Shown one piece after another: positions 1 through 8,749 of a stretch of DNA of 64,000 bases. This DNA comes from Desulfomonile tiedjei. GTDB taxonomy: Bacteria; Desulfobacterota; Desulfomonilia; Desulfomonilales; Desulfomonilaceae. A program made the translations under genes and the position numbers. Location of the stretch: assembly GCA_016218715.1 (NCBI GenBank), contig JACRDG010000066.1, positions 1 through 64,000 on the forward strand, in the 5' to 3' direction. Under the pieces are notes generated by a model. It was not told the DNA's origin, searched no databases, and saw only the letters and a list, made by a program, of their open reading frames with translations. The first letter of the stretch is position 1. Each line of letters begins with the position of its first letter.

Positions 1-92
1 AAGACTCCGTGAGTGCTCGGGTGATGGGGTCCGAGGTTGATCTCGAGGATCTCGCTTCTGAGTTCCGATGGTTCGGTCGCTCGTTCGGGCAT
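1..92 (-). CDS. nuoD: NADH-quinone oxidoreductase subunit D, 5' end only
   Basis: Only the first 30 codons lie in the window; the gene runs off the left edge. The reading frame from the ATG at 92 downwards contains GPHHPSTHGV, the signature at the start of the NuoD/49-kDa subunit of complex I, which helps form the quinone site. It begins 3 bases after the nuoC stop, in the same orientation, so it is the fourth gene of the nuoABCD operon. Separate C and D genes, not a fused nuoCD, are present. Assignment rests on a short but highly diagnostic motif plus gene order. Confidence 0.9.
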   Translation of the reverse strand, partial: MPERATEPSELRSEILEINLGPHHPSTHGV

Positions 93-95
93 AAC

Positions 96-608
96 TTAGC
101 TTCCTCCTGCCCGCTTGGGGAGGTCAGGGGTATCTTCTTCTGTGCCGATGACCGGAAAATCCTTTCTCAAGGGATGCACTTTCCAGTTGTCCGGCAGCAA
201 GAGTTTCCTTGGATCCGGATGGTTCCTGAACACAATCCCGAACATCTCGGCCGTCTCTCGCTCGTGCCAGTTTGCCGTGGGCCATATCTCCGTGATCGAG
301 TCGATGACGGGATCTGCGCCCGGCTTCTCGTCGATTCGGGCTTTGACACGAAATCGGTGGCGGTGTTTCACGGAATACAACTGATAGACCATCTCGAATC
401 GCGGTACCTGGGGATACCAATCCACCCCGCCCACAAAAGAGAGGAACGCAAAGGACAGGTCGGGATCGTCCTTGAGAAACCGGCAGACCTCCAGAATCCT
501 GTCGGCCGCCACGGTAACCGCTGCCTCACCTCGAAACTCGGTGGTACTCTGGATCACGTCCGGTCCGAAAACGCCTGAAAGCTTCTTGACAATCTCTTCC
601 TGTTTCAT
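96..608 (-). CDS. nuoC: NADH-quinone oxidoreductase subunit C
   Basis: A 170-residue NuoC (30-kDa subunit) of complex I, part of the peripheral arm that passes electrons to quinone. The C-terminal half has the family signature: WHERETAEMFGIVF, then NHPDPRKLLLPDNW and HPLRKDFP. The frame is open far upstream across nuoB, but the ATG at 608 overlaps the nuoB stop by four bases (ATGA), the usual sign of translational coupling, and the family begins there. The longer upstream extension is antisense-free read-through of nuoB in another frame and is not real. Confidence 0.95.
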   Translation of the reverse strand: MKQEEIVKKLSGVFGPDVIQSTTEFRGEAAVTVAADRILEVCRFLKDDPDLSFAFLSFVGGVDWYPQVPRFEMVYQLYSVKHRHRFRVKARIDEKPGADPVIDSITEIWPTANWHERETAEMFGIVFRNHPDPRKLLLPDNWKVHPLRKDFPVIGTEEDTPDLPKRAGGS

Positions 609-1114
609 TGGCCGGCCGCCTTGATTCTGGGCACACGAGGATTCTTGATGGACTGTTCCTTCATAACCTTGGCATGGAGTTGCAGGATCCCGTCCAAGAG
701 GGCCTCGGGTCTGGGAGGGCAGCCGGGAATGTACACATCGACCGGAAGATACCGGTCTATTCCCTGAACCACCGCATAGTTCTTGTAGATCCCGCCACTG
801 CAGGCGCAGGCGCCCATGGCGATAACCCATTTGGGGTCCGCCATTTGCTCGTAAATTCTGAGCACCGCAGGGAGCATCTTCTTGGAGGCTGTCCCCGAGA
901 CTATCATCAAGTCGGCATGTCGAGGCGACGGCCGAGCAACTTCCATTCCGAAGCGGGAAAGATCGTAGCGACTCACGAAGGTCGCGATCATCTCGAGGGC
1001 GCAGCACGCAAGGCCAAACCCCAACGGCCACATAGACGACTTCCGGGACCAGTTCACGAACCACTCCAGATTCGTCACGTGAACCGTGTCGTTCAAATGT
1101 CTTTCTATTGCCAT
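605..1114 (-). CDS. nuoB: NADH-quinone oxidoreductase subunit B
   Basis: A 169-residue NuoB (PSST subunit), which holds the terminal [4Fe-4S] cluster N2 of complex I. The four ligand cysteines are visible: the CC pair in GLACCALEM, the cysteine in GACACSGG and that in [11 protein letters not shown]. The ATG at 1114 (MAIERHLND) is chosen because the upstream open stretch lies inside nuoA and does not look like protein. It overlaps the nuoA stop by 10 bases and its own stop overlaps the nuoC start, so A, B, C and D form one tightly coupled transcript. Confidence 0.96.
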   Translation of the reverse strand: MAIERHLNDTVHVTNLEWFVNWSRKSSMWPLGFGLACCALEMIATFVSRYDLSRFGMEVARPSPRHADLMIVSGTASKKMLPAVLRIYEQMADPKWVIAMGACACSGGIYKNYAVVQGIDRYLPVDVYIPGCPPRPEALLDGILQLHAKVMKEQSIKNPRVPRIKAAGQ

Positions 1115-1461
1115 TCCAGCGCACCCTTCTTCCAGACGTAAACCAGACCCACCAGCAGCACCAGCACGAAGATCAGCATCTCCACGAAGCCGAAGATCAT
1201 TAGTTTGTCGTAGATGGTCGCCCAAGGGAACAGAAATATGAGTTCGATATCGAACACAATGAAGAGCATCCCGATAACGAAAAACCGTACCGGAAAGCGC
1301 CGTCGCGCGCTCCCGATTGGATCCATGCCGCATTCGTAGGGCATCAGCTTGATCGGGGTCCAGTTTTTCCTCGAAAGCAAGGTGGAAAGTACTATTATGG
1401 CCGCTCCAATGAATGTGGCGACCAGAAAGATGAACAGGATCGGAAGGTAGCCGTTCATCAT
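1105..1461 (-). CDS. nuoA: NADH-quinone oxidoreductase subunit A
   Basis: A 118-residue membrane subunit of complex I. Three transmembrane segments are visible (about residues 5-28, 60-82 and 87-110), with the conserved loop PYECGMDPIGSARRRFPVRFF between the first two (split here: PYECG, then a basic stretch, then FPVRFF) and FDIELIFLFPWA. A strong AGGAG ribosome-binding site (complement of 1464-1473) precedes the tandem ATG codons at 1461 and 1458. It is the first gene of the nuo operon; 174 bases separate it from the CBS/ATPase gene upstream on the same strand, so either a promoter lies there or transcription continues through. Confidence 0.95.
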   Translation of the reverse strand: MMNGYLPILFIFLVATFIGAAIIVLSTLLSRKNWTPIKLMPYECGMDPIGSARRRFPVRFFVIGMLFIVFDIELIFLFPWATIYDKLMIFGFVEMLIFVLVLLVGLVYVWKKGALEWQ

Positions 1462-1635
1462 CCTTCTTCTCCTAAGGCGGTCAGCTCTGGAAGAGCATGC
1501 CGGTTGTTGAAATATTTTCGGTGGACAAGCAGCAAGATGTGAGATTAGGGGTCGTTAGCACGTGTTACCTGACCCGCCACGAAATTTCTACACTTCTGGC
1601 GTCCGGCTTGTCAAGAGGTTTTTGACACGGCCGGT

Positions 1636-2571
1636 TCATCCCGGTGAATCTTGATTCAGCAGGAAGATGATGTCCAGACGGGTCCCGCCGCCTCGCGTGG
1701 AGAGGATTTTCATCGTGTCCGCGCAACGCTTGATGTTGGACAACCCCATCCCCGCGCCAAACCCCATGTCCCGGATCCACTCCGGAGCGGTCGAATAACC
1801 GGGTCGCAGAACCTGCTCCAGATCTTCTATTCCCGGTCCATGATCCACTGCGGAGATGTGCACACGCTCACGCCGAATGTCGACGATGATCTCGCCGCCG
1901 ACGTCGGTGTGGATCACGAGGTTCATCTCCGCCTCGTACACCGCCACAGCGACCCTGCGAACGATGGACGGGAGTACCCCCACACGCTGGAGAGACTTCT
2001 TTATCATGCTCGAAGCCTTTCCTGCGTTGGCGAAATCCTTGTCGTCCACGATGTAGCGAAGCACCAGGCTCGTGTCATCCGATATGATGTCCTGAAAGAT
2101 ATGGCTCGCGCGATACCTCTGAAGGCGCTCGGCCTCTCTCTGCTGGTAGCTTATCTCCATCTGATGGAGCAACGCCTTGATCACGGTGCCCGTCGTCAGG
2201 ATCCCCACCAGTTTGCCGTCCTGGTCTTCCACGGGAAGCCGTGGAAAGCCTTCCCTCCCGAGCAGGTTGATCACTTCCACCAGGTACGCGTCCTTGGAAA
2301 CGATCTTCACGTCCGTGACCATGTTCTCGCTCGCCACGGAGTCCATTTTCCCCGCTTCCATGGCCGTCATGACCTCGGTCGTGCCGAGCATACCGAGGAC
2401 CTTGTCTCCGTCTGCCACCGGGGCGCCGGCGATGCGTCTCTTCCGCATCAATTCCTTCACCTGGGTCATGGACATGGATGGGCTGACCACGATCACGTCC
2501 GGCGCCATGACCGCTTCCACCTTGGTGGTATAGATCAGCTCCTGGACTTTGGTGATTTCTTGATCGACCAT
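1636..2571 (-). CDS. CBS-pair protein with C-terminal histidine-kinase-like ATPase
   Basis: A 311-residue cytoplasmic fusion. Residues about 18-135 are two CBS motifs (VEAVMAPDVIVVSP..., then MVTDVKIVSKDAYLVEV... with GFPRLPVEDQDGKLVGI), which usually sense adenine nucleotides. A helical linker (about 138-160) leads to an RsbW-like ATPase domain: N-box YEAEMNLVIH, then DHGPGIED and the glycine-rich GFGAGMGLSNIKR. There is no phosphoacceptor His box, so it looks like an anti-sigma-factor-type kinase or switch, not a sensor histidine kinase. It starts 3 bases after the DRTGG gene. CBS-ATPase plus DRTGG pairs are known to me near hydrogenase and Nuo-type genes of anaerobes; a role in redox or energy control is inference. 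Confidence 0.85.
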   Translation of the reverse strand: MVDQEITKVQELIYTTKVEAVMAPDVIVVSPSMSMTQVKELMRKRRIAGAPVADGDKVLGMLGTTEVMTAMEAGKMDSVASENMVTDVKIVSKDAYLVEVINLLGREGFPRLPVEDQDGKLVGILTTGTVIKALLHQMEISYQQREAERLQRYRASHIFQDIISDDTSLVLRYIVDDKDFANAGKASSMIKKSLQRVGVLPSIVRRVAVAVYEAEMNLVIHTDVGGEIIVDIRRERVHISAVDHGPGIEDLEQVLRPGYSTAPEWIRDMGFGAGMGLSNIKRCADTMKILSTRGGGTRLDIIFLLNQDSPG

Positions 2572-2574
2572 GGC

Positions 2575-2946
2575 TTACCAGGATCCGTTCTCAATCTTGA
2601 TGCGCCCGCGACCGGGGAGACCCGCTGCGTAGAGACGACCGCACGCCTCGTACATCGTATAGGCGGTACTCACGAGGGTCATTCCGGAATCCCTCGCAAG
2701 TTCTATTGTTTCGGGTGGCGGTTTCTTGTCCCGCACGAACACGATCACATTGATGCCTGCCATCTCCGCGGTTCTCACCACTTGTGGATTGGTGAGGCCT
2801 GTCATGAGTACCGTCCCTTCGGTGGCAAACGCGAGAACGTCGCTCATCAAGTCCGCCGCACCGCCGAGAGGGATCTCCTCATCGAGTCCGTGATTCTCCA
2901 CGAGGACTTTCCCCTGGAGTACTTCGAGCAATTCTCGAATTCGCAT
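2575..2946 (-). CDS. DRTGG domain protein
   Basis: A 123-residue protein matching the stand-alone DRTGG domain, the ligand-binding fold also found between CBS domains in some regulators and in phosphotransacetylases. Visible features are the N-terminal helix MRIRELLEVLQGKVLV, the segment ADLMSDVLAFATEGTVLMTGL, and the alternating strands INVIVFVRDKKPP and GMTLVSTAYTMYEACG. It sits immediately upstream of, and three bases from, the CBS/ATPase gene, so the two are co-expressed and probably form one sensory unit. No catalytic residues are evident. The function is unproven across the family. Confidence 0.8.
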   Translation of the reverse strand: MRIRELLEVLQGKVLVENHGLDEEIPLGGAADLMSDVLAFATEGTVLMTGLTNPQVVRTAEMAGINVIVFVRDKKPPPETIELARDSGMTLVSTAYTMYEACGRLYAAGLPGRGRIKIENGSW

Positions 2947-3170
2947 GGACTCTCCAGAATCGTGTGATGGACAGGGGCGATTATTTGACCACTACGCTAC
3001 CCGGTTGTCAAGATACAGCGCCGCCTTGAGCTTTGCGCACCGGGTTCCCGACTGTAGGCCGCGGGTCCCGTGCCGAGTTAGACGATCTTGTTCGATTCAC
3101 CGAGGCTTTCGCCCGGCCGAGGATTGCGTCTCGACCCGCTCGCGCAGGGTGGTCGCCAGAGCGACGCCGC

Positions 3171-3575
3171 TCATTCCACGGGTTCATAGAGAACCACTGC
3201 TTCACCTTTGAGCAAGAGTTTTCCAGCCTGGTCCTCGCACACTGTTTCCAGGGTGACGATGCGCTTATCTTCCCGAACTTTCAGGACAGTAACCAGCGCG
3301 GTCACCGTGTCGCCGGGATAGATGGGAGCCTGAAAGCTGAGTGTCTGGCTCAGGTAGATCGTTCCCGGCCCGGGAAGCTGGGTTCCCAGAATGGTCGAAA
3401 TGAGAGACGCGCCCCACATTCCGTGGGCTATGCAACGTCCGAAGCGGGTCTTCTTGCCAAACTCGTCGTCCACATGGATCGGGTTTAGGTCTCCTACGAG
3501 TGTCCCGAAGCTTCGGACATCGTCCTGGGTGATCGTCCTGGTCAGCGAACTCGTGTCCCCCACCTTTGGTAGCAT
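3171..3575 (-). CDS. MaoC-like (R)-specific enoyl-CoA hydratase
   Basis: A 134-residue single hot-dog-fold protein. The hydratase 2 signature is clear: GDLNPIHVDDEFGKKTRFGR followed by CIAHGMW, giving the catalytic Asp and His expected for trans-2-enoyl-CoA hydration to the (R)-3-hydroxyacyl-CoA. It resembles PhaJ-type enzymes. The ATG at 3575 is chosen over an upstream in-frame start because AGGAGGT lies five bases before it (complement of 3581-3587). The reading direction is the same as the DRTGG gene but 224 bases separate them. Substrate chain length cannot be read from the sequence. Confidence 0.88.
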   Translation of the reverse strand: MLPKVGDTSSLTRTITQDDVRSFGTLVGDLNPIHVDDEFGKKTRFGRCIAHGMWGASLISTILGTQLPGPGTIYLSQTLSFQAPIYPGDTVTALVTVLKVREDKRIVTLETVCEDQAGKLLLKGEAVVLYEPVE

Positions 3576-4061
3576 GGCGCACCTCCTATTCCGTGACCCC
3601 TCACCGTCATGTTGAGGGACTGCGTCCATCCCGGCGAACGGTTCCTGATTCTGCATCCGCACGCGAGCTACGGGTTCTGCGGCCTATCGCGTCGCGTGCA
3701 CATCGAGTCGTGGTCCACTCGACTTCGCGGTTCAGATGATCCGCATATACTGGAAGACCCGTCGCTCCGGGGTCAACTATTATTTTAGTTCCCCGGAATC
3801 TTTCGGCACATCGCTCAGCGCAACGGACCGTCCGCGGAATAATCCACTCCTTGCGACAGTGCGAGTCGGTATGATAACCTGTCTCATGCCCGCGCGCGTT
3901 CGAGCGGATGACTCGTGGTCGGCCGGTGAGGATTTCCTCTAGGTCGGAGGACACTATGCCGTCGGACCTTCGTTCATGAAACAGTCCCCCCGCGGCATCT
4001 TGCCGATGGGTGAGCGCATTCCAAATCGTACCCAACCAAGTCTGGACCGGAGGGAGGAATT
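3576..4061. other. Intergenic region between divergent maoC-like gene and secreted-protein gene
   Basis: 486 bases without a convincing gene. Open frames here lack ribosome-binding sites and recognisable protein content. The region must hold promoters for both flanking genes. I could not pick a clear hexamer pair. The stretch at 3776-3800 is the most AT-rich part. Confidence 0.4.
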
Positions 4062-4529
4062 ATGAAGAAGATTTATGGGCCGGTGATCGGCGTGATTTCG
4101 ATGGCGCTCGCGGCGGGCCTGCTATGCCTCCCATGCAGCGCTCAGGAAATCAACGTATCACAGCTCCCCTCGGATGCGTGTCAGCAATTGCAGTCAAAGA
4201 TCAACGAGATGCTGGCGATTTCCGACTCCACTTCCCTGACCGACGCGGCCAAGGTTGCCGAACTGAGGAAGGCGTGGGCAGAGACGTGGAAAAGCATGCA
4301 GGAGACGGGGAAGGACGATTCTGAAATAAACGACATGGTCAAAGAATTCAGCCAGACGCTCAACCGGCTCATTGCCATGGCCGTCGCGTCTGCGTCCTCC
4401 GGGAACCAGGAGGTTTCGGAGGACGCCAAACGGGCACTGGTCGATCTGAAAAAGCAGATCAAACCCTACATGTCCTTTATGAAGATGCTGTGCCCGCGTC
4501 TCGTCGTGCCTGAGGTCTTGACCAAGTAA
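4062..4529 (+). CDS. Secreted helical protein, unknown function
   Basis: A 155-residue exported protein. Residues 1-27 are a Sec signal peptide (KK, a hydrophobic core, then CSAQ-E at the likely cleavage site). The mature part is predicted helical and rich in Lys, Glu, Asp and Ala (for example VAELRKAWAETWKSMQ), with two cysteines that could pair (in DACQQL and MLCPRL). A clear GGAGGAAT ribosome-binding site precedes the ATG. I do not recognise a family. It stands alone, convergent with the pentapeptide gene 68 bases downstream. Confidence 0.65.
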   Translation: MKKIYGPVIGVISMALAAGLLCLPCSAQEINVSQLPSDACQQLQSKINEMLAISDSTSLTDAAKVAELRKAWAETWKSMQETGKDDSEINDMVKEFSQTLNRLIAMAVASASSGNQEVSEDAKRALVDLKKQIKPYMSFMKMLCPRLVVPEVLTK

Positions 4530-4597
4530 GAGGTGCCTGGCAGCCCTCGAACCGTGAAGACGCGGCCTTCATGGCTGACGCCAACGTCGAAACAGCT

Positions 4598-5158
4598 TCA
4601 GTAGCCCCCAGATGAGGCCCTGTTGAACGACCCGCGGGAGGACCACATGTCCCCGTCGAGCCCCCGTGAGAGCATCAGCTCCGCCCGAGTCAGTTCGGCA
4701 CCCTCGAGATTCGCTCCGGTCAGGTCCGCTCGGGTCAGGAATGCTCCGGTAAGATTGGCTCCGGTCATGTTGCAGTTTACAAGGTTGGCCCCAATGAGAT
4801 CGGCTTTGACCAGCTCAGCGTTGGACAGATCTGCACCCTCAAGACTGGCGCGATGCAAATTGGCCCCCGTGAGATTTGCCCCTGAGAGATCGGCCTCAAC
4901 AAGCTTCGCCTTGGAAATCTTGGCGTCGAAAAGGTCCGCACCCGACAGGCGAGCGCCGGACAGATCCGCACCGTACAGGTAGGCCCTGGTGAGTTTGGCC
5001 CTTCTCAGGTCCGCACCCGAGAGATCGGCGGTCATCAGATTAGCCTCTGACAGATCGGTTCCGAATCTCACCGCTTTTTCCACGACTTCTCTGAGCGAAT
5101 TTCCTTCCGCGGCAAAGATGTGTTCAAGGGTGAATCGGTTCAGGATATCAAACCACAT
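4598..5158 (-). CDS. Pentapeptide-repeat protein
   Basis: A 186-residue protein. From about residue 33 to 165 it is an unbroken run of pentapeptides of the A(D/N)LxX type (for example SGADLRRAKLTRAYLYGADL), more than 20 repeats, which fold as a right-handed quadrilateral beta-helix. A short non-repeat N-terminus (MWFDILNRFTLEHIFAAEGN) precedes it; there is no signal peptide, so it is cytoplasmic. The family includes DNA-gyrase-protecting proteins such as Qnr and MfpA, but repeat content alone does not assign that role. GAGGT lies about ten bases before the ATG, and a near-consensus sigma-70 promoter lies 80-110 bases upstream. Confidence 0.88.
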   Translation of the reverse strand: MWFDILNRFTLEHIFAAEGNSLREVVEKAVRFGTDLSEANLMTADLSGADLRRAKLTRAYLYGADLSGARLSGADLFDAKISKAKLVEADLSGANLTGANLHRASLEGADLSNAELVKADLIGANLVNCNMTGANLTGAFLTRADLTGANLEGAELTRAELMLSRGLDGDMWSSRGSFNRASSGGY

Positions 5159-5236
5159 AGCTTTGTTACCTCACACGCAATCTCAAGACTCGGTCAGAGC
5201 CGTTCCATCGGCCGTGGGTTCTTTGGAATAGGGTTA

Positions 5237-5265
5237 ATTATATCATACTGATACCTATTTTTCAA
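5237..5265 (-). promoter_or_regulatory. Sigma-70 type promoter for the pentapeptide-repeat gene
   Basis: On the minus strand, TTGAAA (complement of 5260-5265) and TATAAT (complement of 5237-5242) are separated by exactly 17 bases, in an AT-rich island inside GC-rich DNA. The leader to the ATG at 5158 would be about 70 bases. This is the best housekeeping promoter match I saw in the window. Confidence 0.7.
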
Positions 5266-5361
5266 GTTTTCTCCCTTTGAATCGCTTTCTTAGGCGTGTG
5301 CGCTCCAGTTATGCCTCATTAGTGTCTTGTTGCCCCCGCACCGGGAGCCTCGTTAGCGGCC

Positions 5362-7311
5362 TCACCCCCCTGAGGAGGCTTCTCGCCAGTCCGCGTCGAC
5401 GTAGTCCTGATCGGGCCGCGCCTCAGGTCTCGCTCCAGATGATCTCCCTGCCCATCCACCGGTAGCTCCCGGATCCGCAGGTCGGTGCGGAGCTTGCGGC
5501 CCGCCTTCTGTTGAGGGTCTCTGGTACAGCGTTTGAGCCATTTGATGGGACGCTGCGTTCAACATCTCCGTCGCGGACCGAATCCGATCCAGGTCGTCGG
5601 ACTGCATCGCCTGGTTTGCCTGGTTCAGGGCCGTCTCTGCAGCCTGAGTATCCGAGGGTCCGAGCCGGTCACGATGCTCATCGAGGAGCTTCTCTATCTG
5701 GTAGACCAGGGTATCGAGCTGATTCCGAGCGTCGATGACATCCCTTTTCCGGCGATCCTCCGCGGCATGGCGTTCCGCGTCGCGCACCATCTTCTGGATG
5801 TCTTGCTCGGCAAGCCCGCTGGAAGCCGTTATGGTTATATCCTGCACGCGTCCGGTGCCGAGATCCTTGGCGGTAACGTGGACAATCCCGTTCGCGTCGA
5901 TGTCGAACGCAACCTCGATCTGGGGCACGCCTCGTGGAGCCGGAGGAATACCGGTAAGGTGGAACCGTCCCAGCGTGCGGTTATCCGCGGCCATTTCCCG
6001 CTCCCCTTGCAGCACATGCACCTCCACGGTATCTTGGCCGTCGGCCGCGGTGCTGAAGGTCTCGGTTCTCCGCGTGGGAACGGTGGTGTTTCGCGCGATG
6101 AGGCGGGTCATGACGCCGCCCAGTGTCTCGACGCCCAGCGAAAGAGGGGTCACGTCGAGCAGGAGCACGTTCCCGACTTCGCCGGCCAGCACCCCGGCCT
6201 GTACCGCTGCACCCAGCGCGACCACCTCGTCGGGGTTGACCCCTTTGTGGGGTTCCTTGCCGAAAAGTTCCTTCACCCGCTGCACCACGAGCGGTATACG
6301 GGTGGAGCCGCCCACCAGCACGACCTCATCGATGTCCGAGGGACTAAGGCCCGCGTCCTCCAAGGCTCGCTTGCACGGCCCCATGGTCTTGTCCACGAGA
6401 TCTTGCACGAGCATCTCGAACTTGCCCCTCGTCAGCTTCATCTGTAGGTGTTTGGGTCCTGAACTATCGGCTGTGATGAACGGGAGACTGATTTCGGTCT
6501 CCATGACGCTGGAAAGTTCGCACTTGGCCTTTTCCGCGCCTTCCCGGAGCCGTTGCATGGCCATTTTGGCTCGGCTGAGATCGACCCCTTGATCTTTCCT
6601 GAACTCCTCGATCATCCAGTCGATGATCCTGCGGTCCAGGTCATCGCCACCCAGATGGGTGTCGCCGTTGGTAGACTTCACCTCGACCACCCCATCACCG
6701 ACTTCGAGGATCGAGATGTCGAAGGTGCCGCCACCAAAGTCGTATACAGCAATCTGCTGGTTCTTCGTCTTGTCCAGGCCGTAGGCCAGGGCTGCAGCGG
6801 TCGGTTCGTTGATGATCCGTTGGACGCTGAGCCCGGCGATGCGACCCGCGTCCTTTGTGGCCTGCCTCTGGGCATCGTTGAAGTACGCGGGTACCGTGAT
6901 CACCGCGTCCGTCACCTTTTCGTTGAGGTAGTCCTCCGCCGCCTTCTTCAGTTTCTGGAGGATCGCAGCCGATATCTCCGCCGGAGAGTGGAGCTTGGCG
7001 CCGGCCTTGATGCGCAGGTCTCCAGCGGGGCCGCTCACTACCTCGTACGATACCGCGTTCCGTTCCTGCTCCACTTCGTCGAAGCGCCGCCCCATGAATC
7101 GCTTGACGGAAGACACGGTATTCGGCGGGTTGGTTACCGCCTGCCTCTTGGCAACTTGGCCGACGAGCCGTTCCCCCTTGTCGGTGAAAGCGACCACGGA
7201 AGGGGTCGTTCTCCCTCCCTCTTCGTTCACGATTACTTGAGGATCTCCCCCTTCGACGACCGCGACGACGGAGTTCGTAGTTCCCAGGTCAATACCAATG
7301 GTTTTCGCCAT
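5362..7311 (-). CDS. dnaK: Molecular chaperone DnaK (Hsp70)
   Basis: A 649-residue Hsp70. The ATPase domain has [18 protein letters not shown], the phosphate loop [37 protein letters not shown] and [10 protein letters not shown]; the substrate-binding domain begins near residue 390 ([17 protein letters not shown]) and a helical lid follows. The tail after about residue 600 is low-complexity and ends in [10 protein letters not shown] plus a few residues, not the EEVD/DADYEEV ends usual for housekeeping DnaK. The ATG at 7311 is preferred over the GTG at 7320 because AGAGGT (complement of 7321-7326) is correctly spaced only for the former. No grpE or dnaJ is adjacent, so it could be a second Hsp70 copy. 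Confidence 0.95.
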   Translation of the reverse strand: MAKTIGIDLGTTNSVVAVVEGGDPQVIVNEEGGRTTPSVVAFTDKGERLVGQVAKRQAVTNPPNTVSSVKRFMGRRFDEVEQERNAVSYEVVSGPAGDLRIKAGAKLHSPAEISAAILQKLKKAAEDYLNEKVTDAVITVPAYFNDAQRQATKDAGRIAGLSVQRIINEPTAAALAYGLDKTKNQQIAVYDFGGGTFDISILEVGDGVVEVKSTNGDTHLGGDDLDRRIIDWMIEEFRKDQGVDLSRAKMAMQRLREGAEKAKCELSSVMETEISLPFITADSSGPKHLQMKLTRGKFEMLVQDLVDKTMGPCKRALEDAGLSPSDIDEVVLVGGSTRIPLVVQRVKELFGKEPHKGVNPDEVVALGAAVQAGVLAGEVGNVLLLDVTPLSLGVETLGGVMTRLIARNTTVPTRRTETFSTAADGQDTVEVHVLQGEREMAADNRTLGRFHLTGIPPAPRGVPQIEVAFDIDANGIVHVTAKDLGTGRVQDITITASSGLAEQDIQKMVRDAERHAAEDRRKRDVIDARNQLDTLVYQIEKLLDEHRDRLGPSDTQAAETALNQANQAMQSDDLDRIRSATEMLNAASHQMAQTLYQRPSTEGGPQAPHRPADPGATGGWAGRSSGARPEARPDQDYVDADWREASSGG

Positions 7312-7633
7312 GTGAGTCACCTCTTGGGTTAATCAGACTGCAATGATGAGTATCAGGTAATCACTGAGGTTAAGGTGTCAAGCCTGCCGCTATGGTTTTG
7401 GGGGCCGGCGTGTTGAGAGGACGGTACGCGGAGCAAACGTGAAACCCAGCGAGGCAGCGGACGGGAGAGCGTTCGAGCATGATACGGAGAAACAATTGGA
7501 TTCAAGAGCGGCTCAATGGTTGACTTTGCACTAGGGATGATGCTAATAATAGTTGTAGTTTCAACCTATTGTAGCTCTTGTGACACGAAGGCTGTTCACG
7601 GAAGACTGCCTTCGCGAAATTGGGTGCCAGGCA
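7312..7633. other. Divergent promoter region between dnaK and the MBL hydrolase gene
   Basis: 322 bases without a gene. A TTGACA hexamer on the minus strand (complement of 7376-7381) may belong to a dnaK promoter, though no good -10 follows at standard spacing. On the plus strand a TTGACT/TAATAA pair is listed separately. Confidence 0.45.
7520..7549 (+). promoter_or_regulatory. Possible promoter for the MBL-fold hydrolase gene
   Basis: TTGACT (7520-7525) and TAATAA (7544-7549) are separated by 18 bases, about 85 bases before the ATG at 7634. Reasonable sigma-70 match, not proven. Confidence 0.45.
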
Positions 7634-8476
7634 ATGCTGATCAAGTTTTGGGGCGTTCACGGCAGCCTTCCCCGCCCCGGACGTTCGACGCTGAAGTACG
7701 GCGGCAACACCGCGTGTGTCGAGGTCCGCTGCGGAAAGACGCTCATCATATTGGACGCGGGGACCGGGATTCGCGAGCTGGGCGAAGAACTCATGCGCCG
7801 ACAAGAAGGCTCCAACCGCAATCCGGACCGAATTGTAGGCCATATTTTCTTTTCGCACCTCCACTGGGACCATGTGCAAGGTTTCCCGTTCTTCGATCCG
7901 GTGTTCAAGAGAGGGAACGAGTTTCATCTCTACGGTTCGGGAGACCTGGATCGGGCGGTTTATCAGGTCCTGAAGTCTCACATGAGCCCGCCGAATTTTC
8001 CGGTGAAGCTCGAGGACTTGCCGGCATCACTCGACTTCCATCACCTGATTCCGGGGGACCAGCTCTCCATTGACGGCGTTACCGTCGTGGTCGGCAAGCT
8101 CAACCACCCTGGAGGAAGCTGCGGCTATCGCCTGGAATACCAGGGTTCGTCACTTGTGTACGCCAGCGATACGGAACAGGTGGACGGCATGGACCGCACA
8201 GTGGCGGATTTGGCTCGCGACGCGGACGTGCTGATCCATGACAGCATGTTCGCGCCGGACCAGTATCTCGGCTTATGGGATGACATCCCGCGCCAATCCT
8301 GGGGACACAGCACCTGGGAGTCTGCTATCGAGGTGGCTCGGGCCGCGCGGGTGAAACGGCTGATTCTCTTTCATCACGGCAACGACGACACGGTGGTGGA
8401 AGCTATCGAGAAAAGCGCCCAAGAGATCTTCCCCGCCACCGCAGCCGCCTATGAAGGGCTGGAACTAGAATTCTAG
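7634..8476 (+). CDS. Metallo-beta-lactamase-fold hydrolase (cyclic phosphodiesterase-like)
   Basis: A 280-residue MBL-fold enzyme, cytoplasmic. It opens with IKFWGVHGSLPRPG and KYGGNTACVEV, has LDAGTGIRELG, the metal motif FFSHLHWDHVQGFPFF, a further GGSCGYRLEY, DVLIHDSMFAPDQY, the conserved histidine in GHST and a C-terminal LILFHHGNDD. This pattern belongs to the group annotated as phosphoribosyl 1,2-cyclic phosphate phosphodiesterase-like or cAMP phosphodiesterase class-II-like hydrolases; the substrate cannot be told. The ATG at 7634 is where family similarity begins; an earlier in-frame start at 7580 exists. Confidence 0.82.
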   Translation: MLIKFWGVHGSLPRPGRSTLKYGGNTACVEVRCGKTLIILDAGTGIRELGEELMRRQEGSNRNPDRIVGHIFFSHLHWDHVQGFPFFDPVFKRGNEFHLYGSGDLDRAVYQVLKSHMSPPNFPVKLEDLPASLDFHHLIPGDQLSIDGVTVVVGKLNHPGGSCGYRLEYQGSSLVYASDTEQVDGMDRTVADLARDADVLIHDSMFAPDQYLGLWDDIPRQSWGHSTWESAIEVARAARVKRLILFHHGNDDTVVEAIEKSAQEIFPATAAAYEGLELEF

Positions 8477-8633
8477 GACGGTGCGAAACCATTCAGTTGT
8501 CTGAGGCAACGGCTCAACTCTGTTGACCGAAAGACAAACCAGCGGCCCCATGTCGCCACCCCGGCGAACCCCGAATCGCGGTCCGGGGCAGGGGCTGGGT
8601 CCGGTCCCGCGCCTCGCGGGATTGAAAGACCTG

Positions 8634-8653
8634 TATTCCGGCCTCGGCCGGAA
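8634..8653. repeat. Palindromic repeat (ATTCCGGCC type)
   Basis: ATTCCGGCCTCGGCCGGAAT is a perfect palindrome apart from its centre, in a 270-base spacer between the convergent MBL and yedF genes. GC-rich flanks (8575-8630) contain further short inverted repeats. It resembles REP-type elements and could also act as a bidirectional terminator stem, but no T-run follows. Confidence 0.6.
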
Positions 8654-8749
8654 TGACCGACGACGGGCCCTCTTCTTTACGGTCTGAGCTGAGCACTCAA
8701 GTGCGCCCGCGCAAGTGAATGCATACAACTCGACCGGCCCATTCGAGCG

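Noticed and set aside
609-1124. Long N-terminal extension of the nuoC frame (open to 1124)
   Set aside because: It overlaps nuoB in another frame, gives Arg/Cys-rich nonsense, and the ATGA overlap at 605-608 defines the real start.
4598-5158. Qnr-like gyrase-protection protein
   Set aside because: Only the generic pentapeptide pattern is present; I cannot see the loops that mark Qnr.
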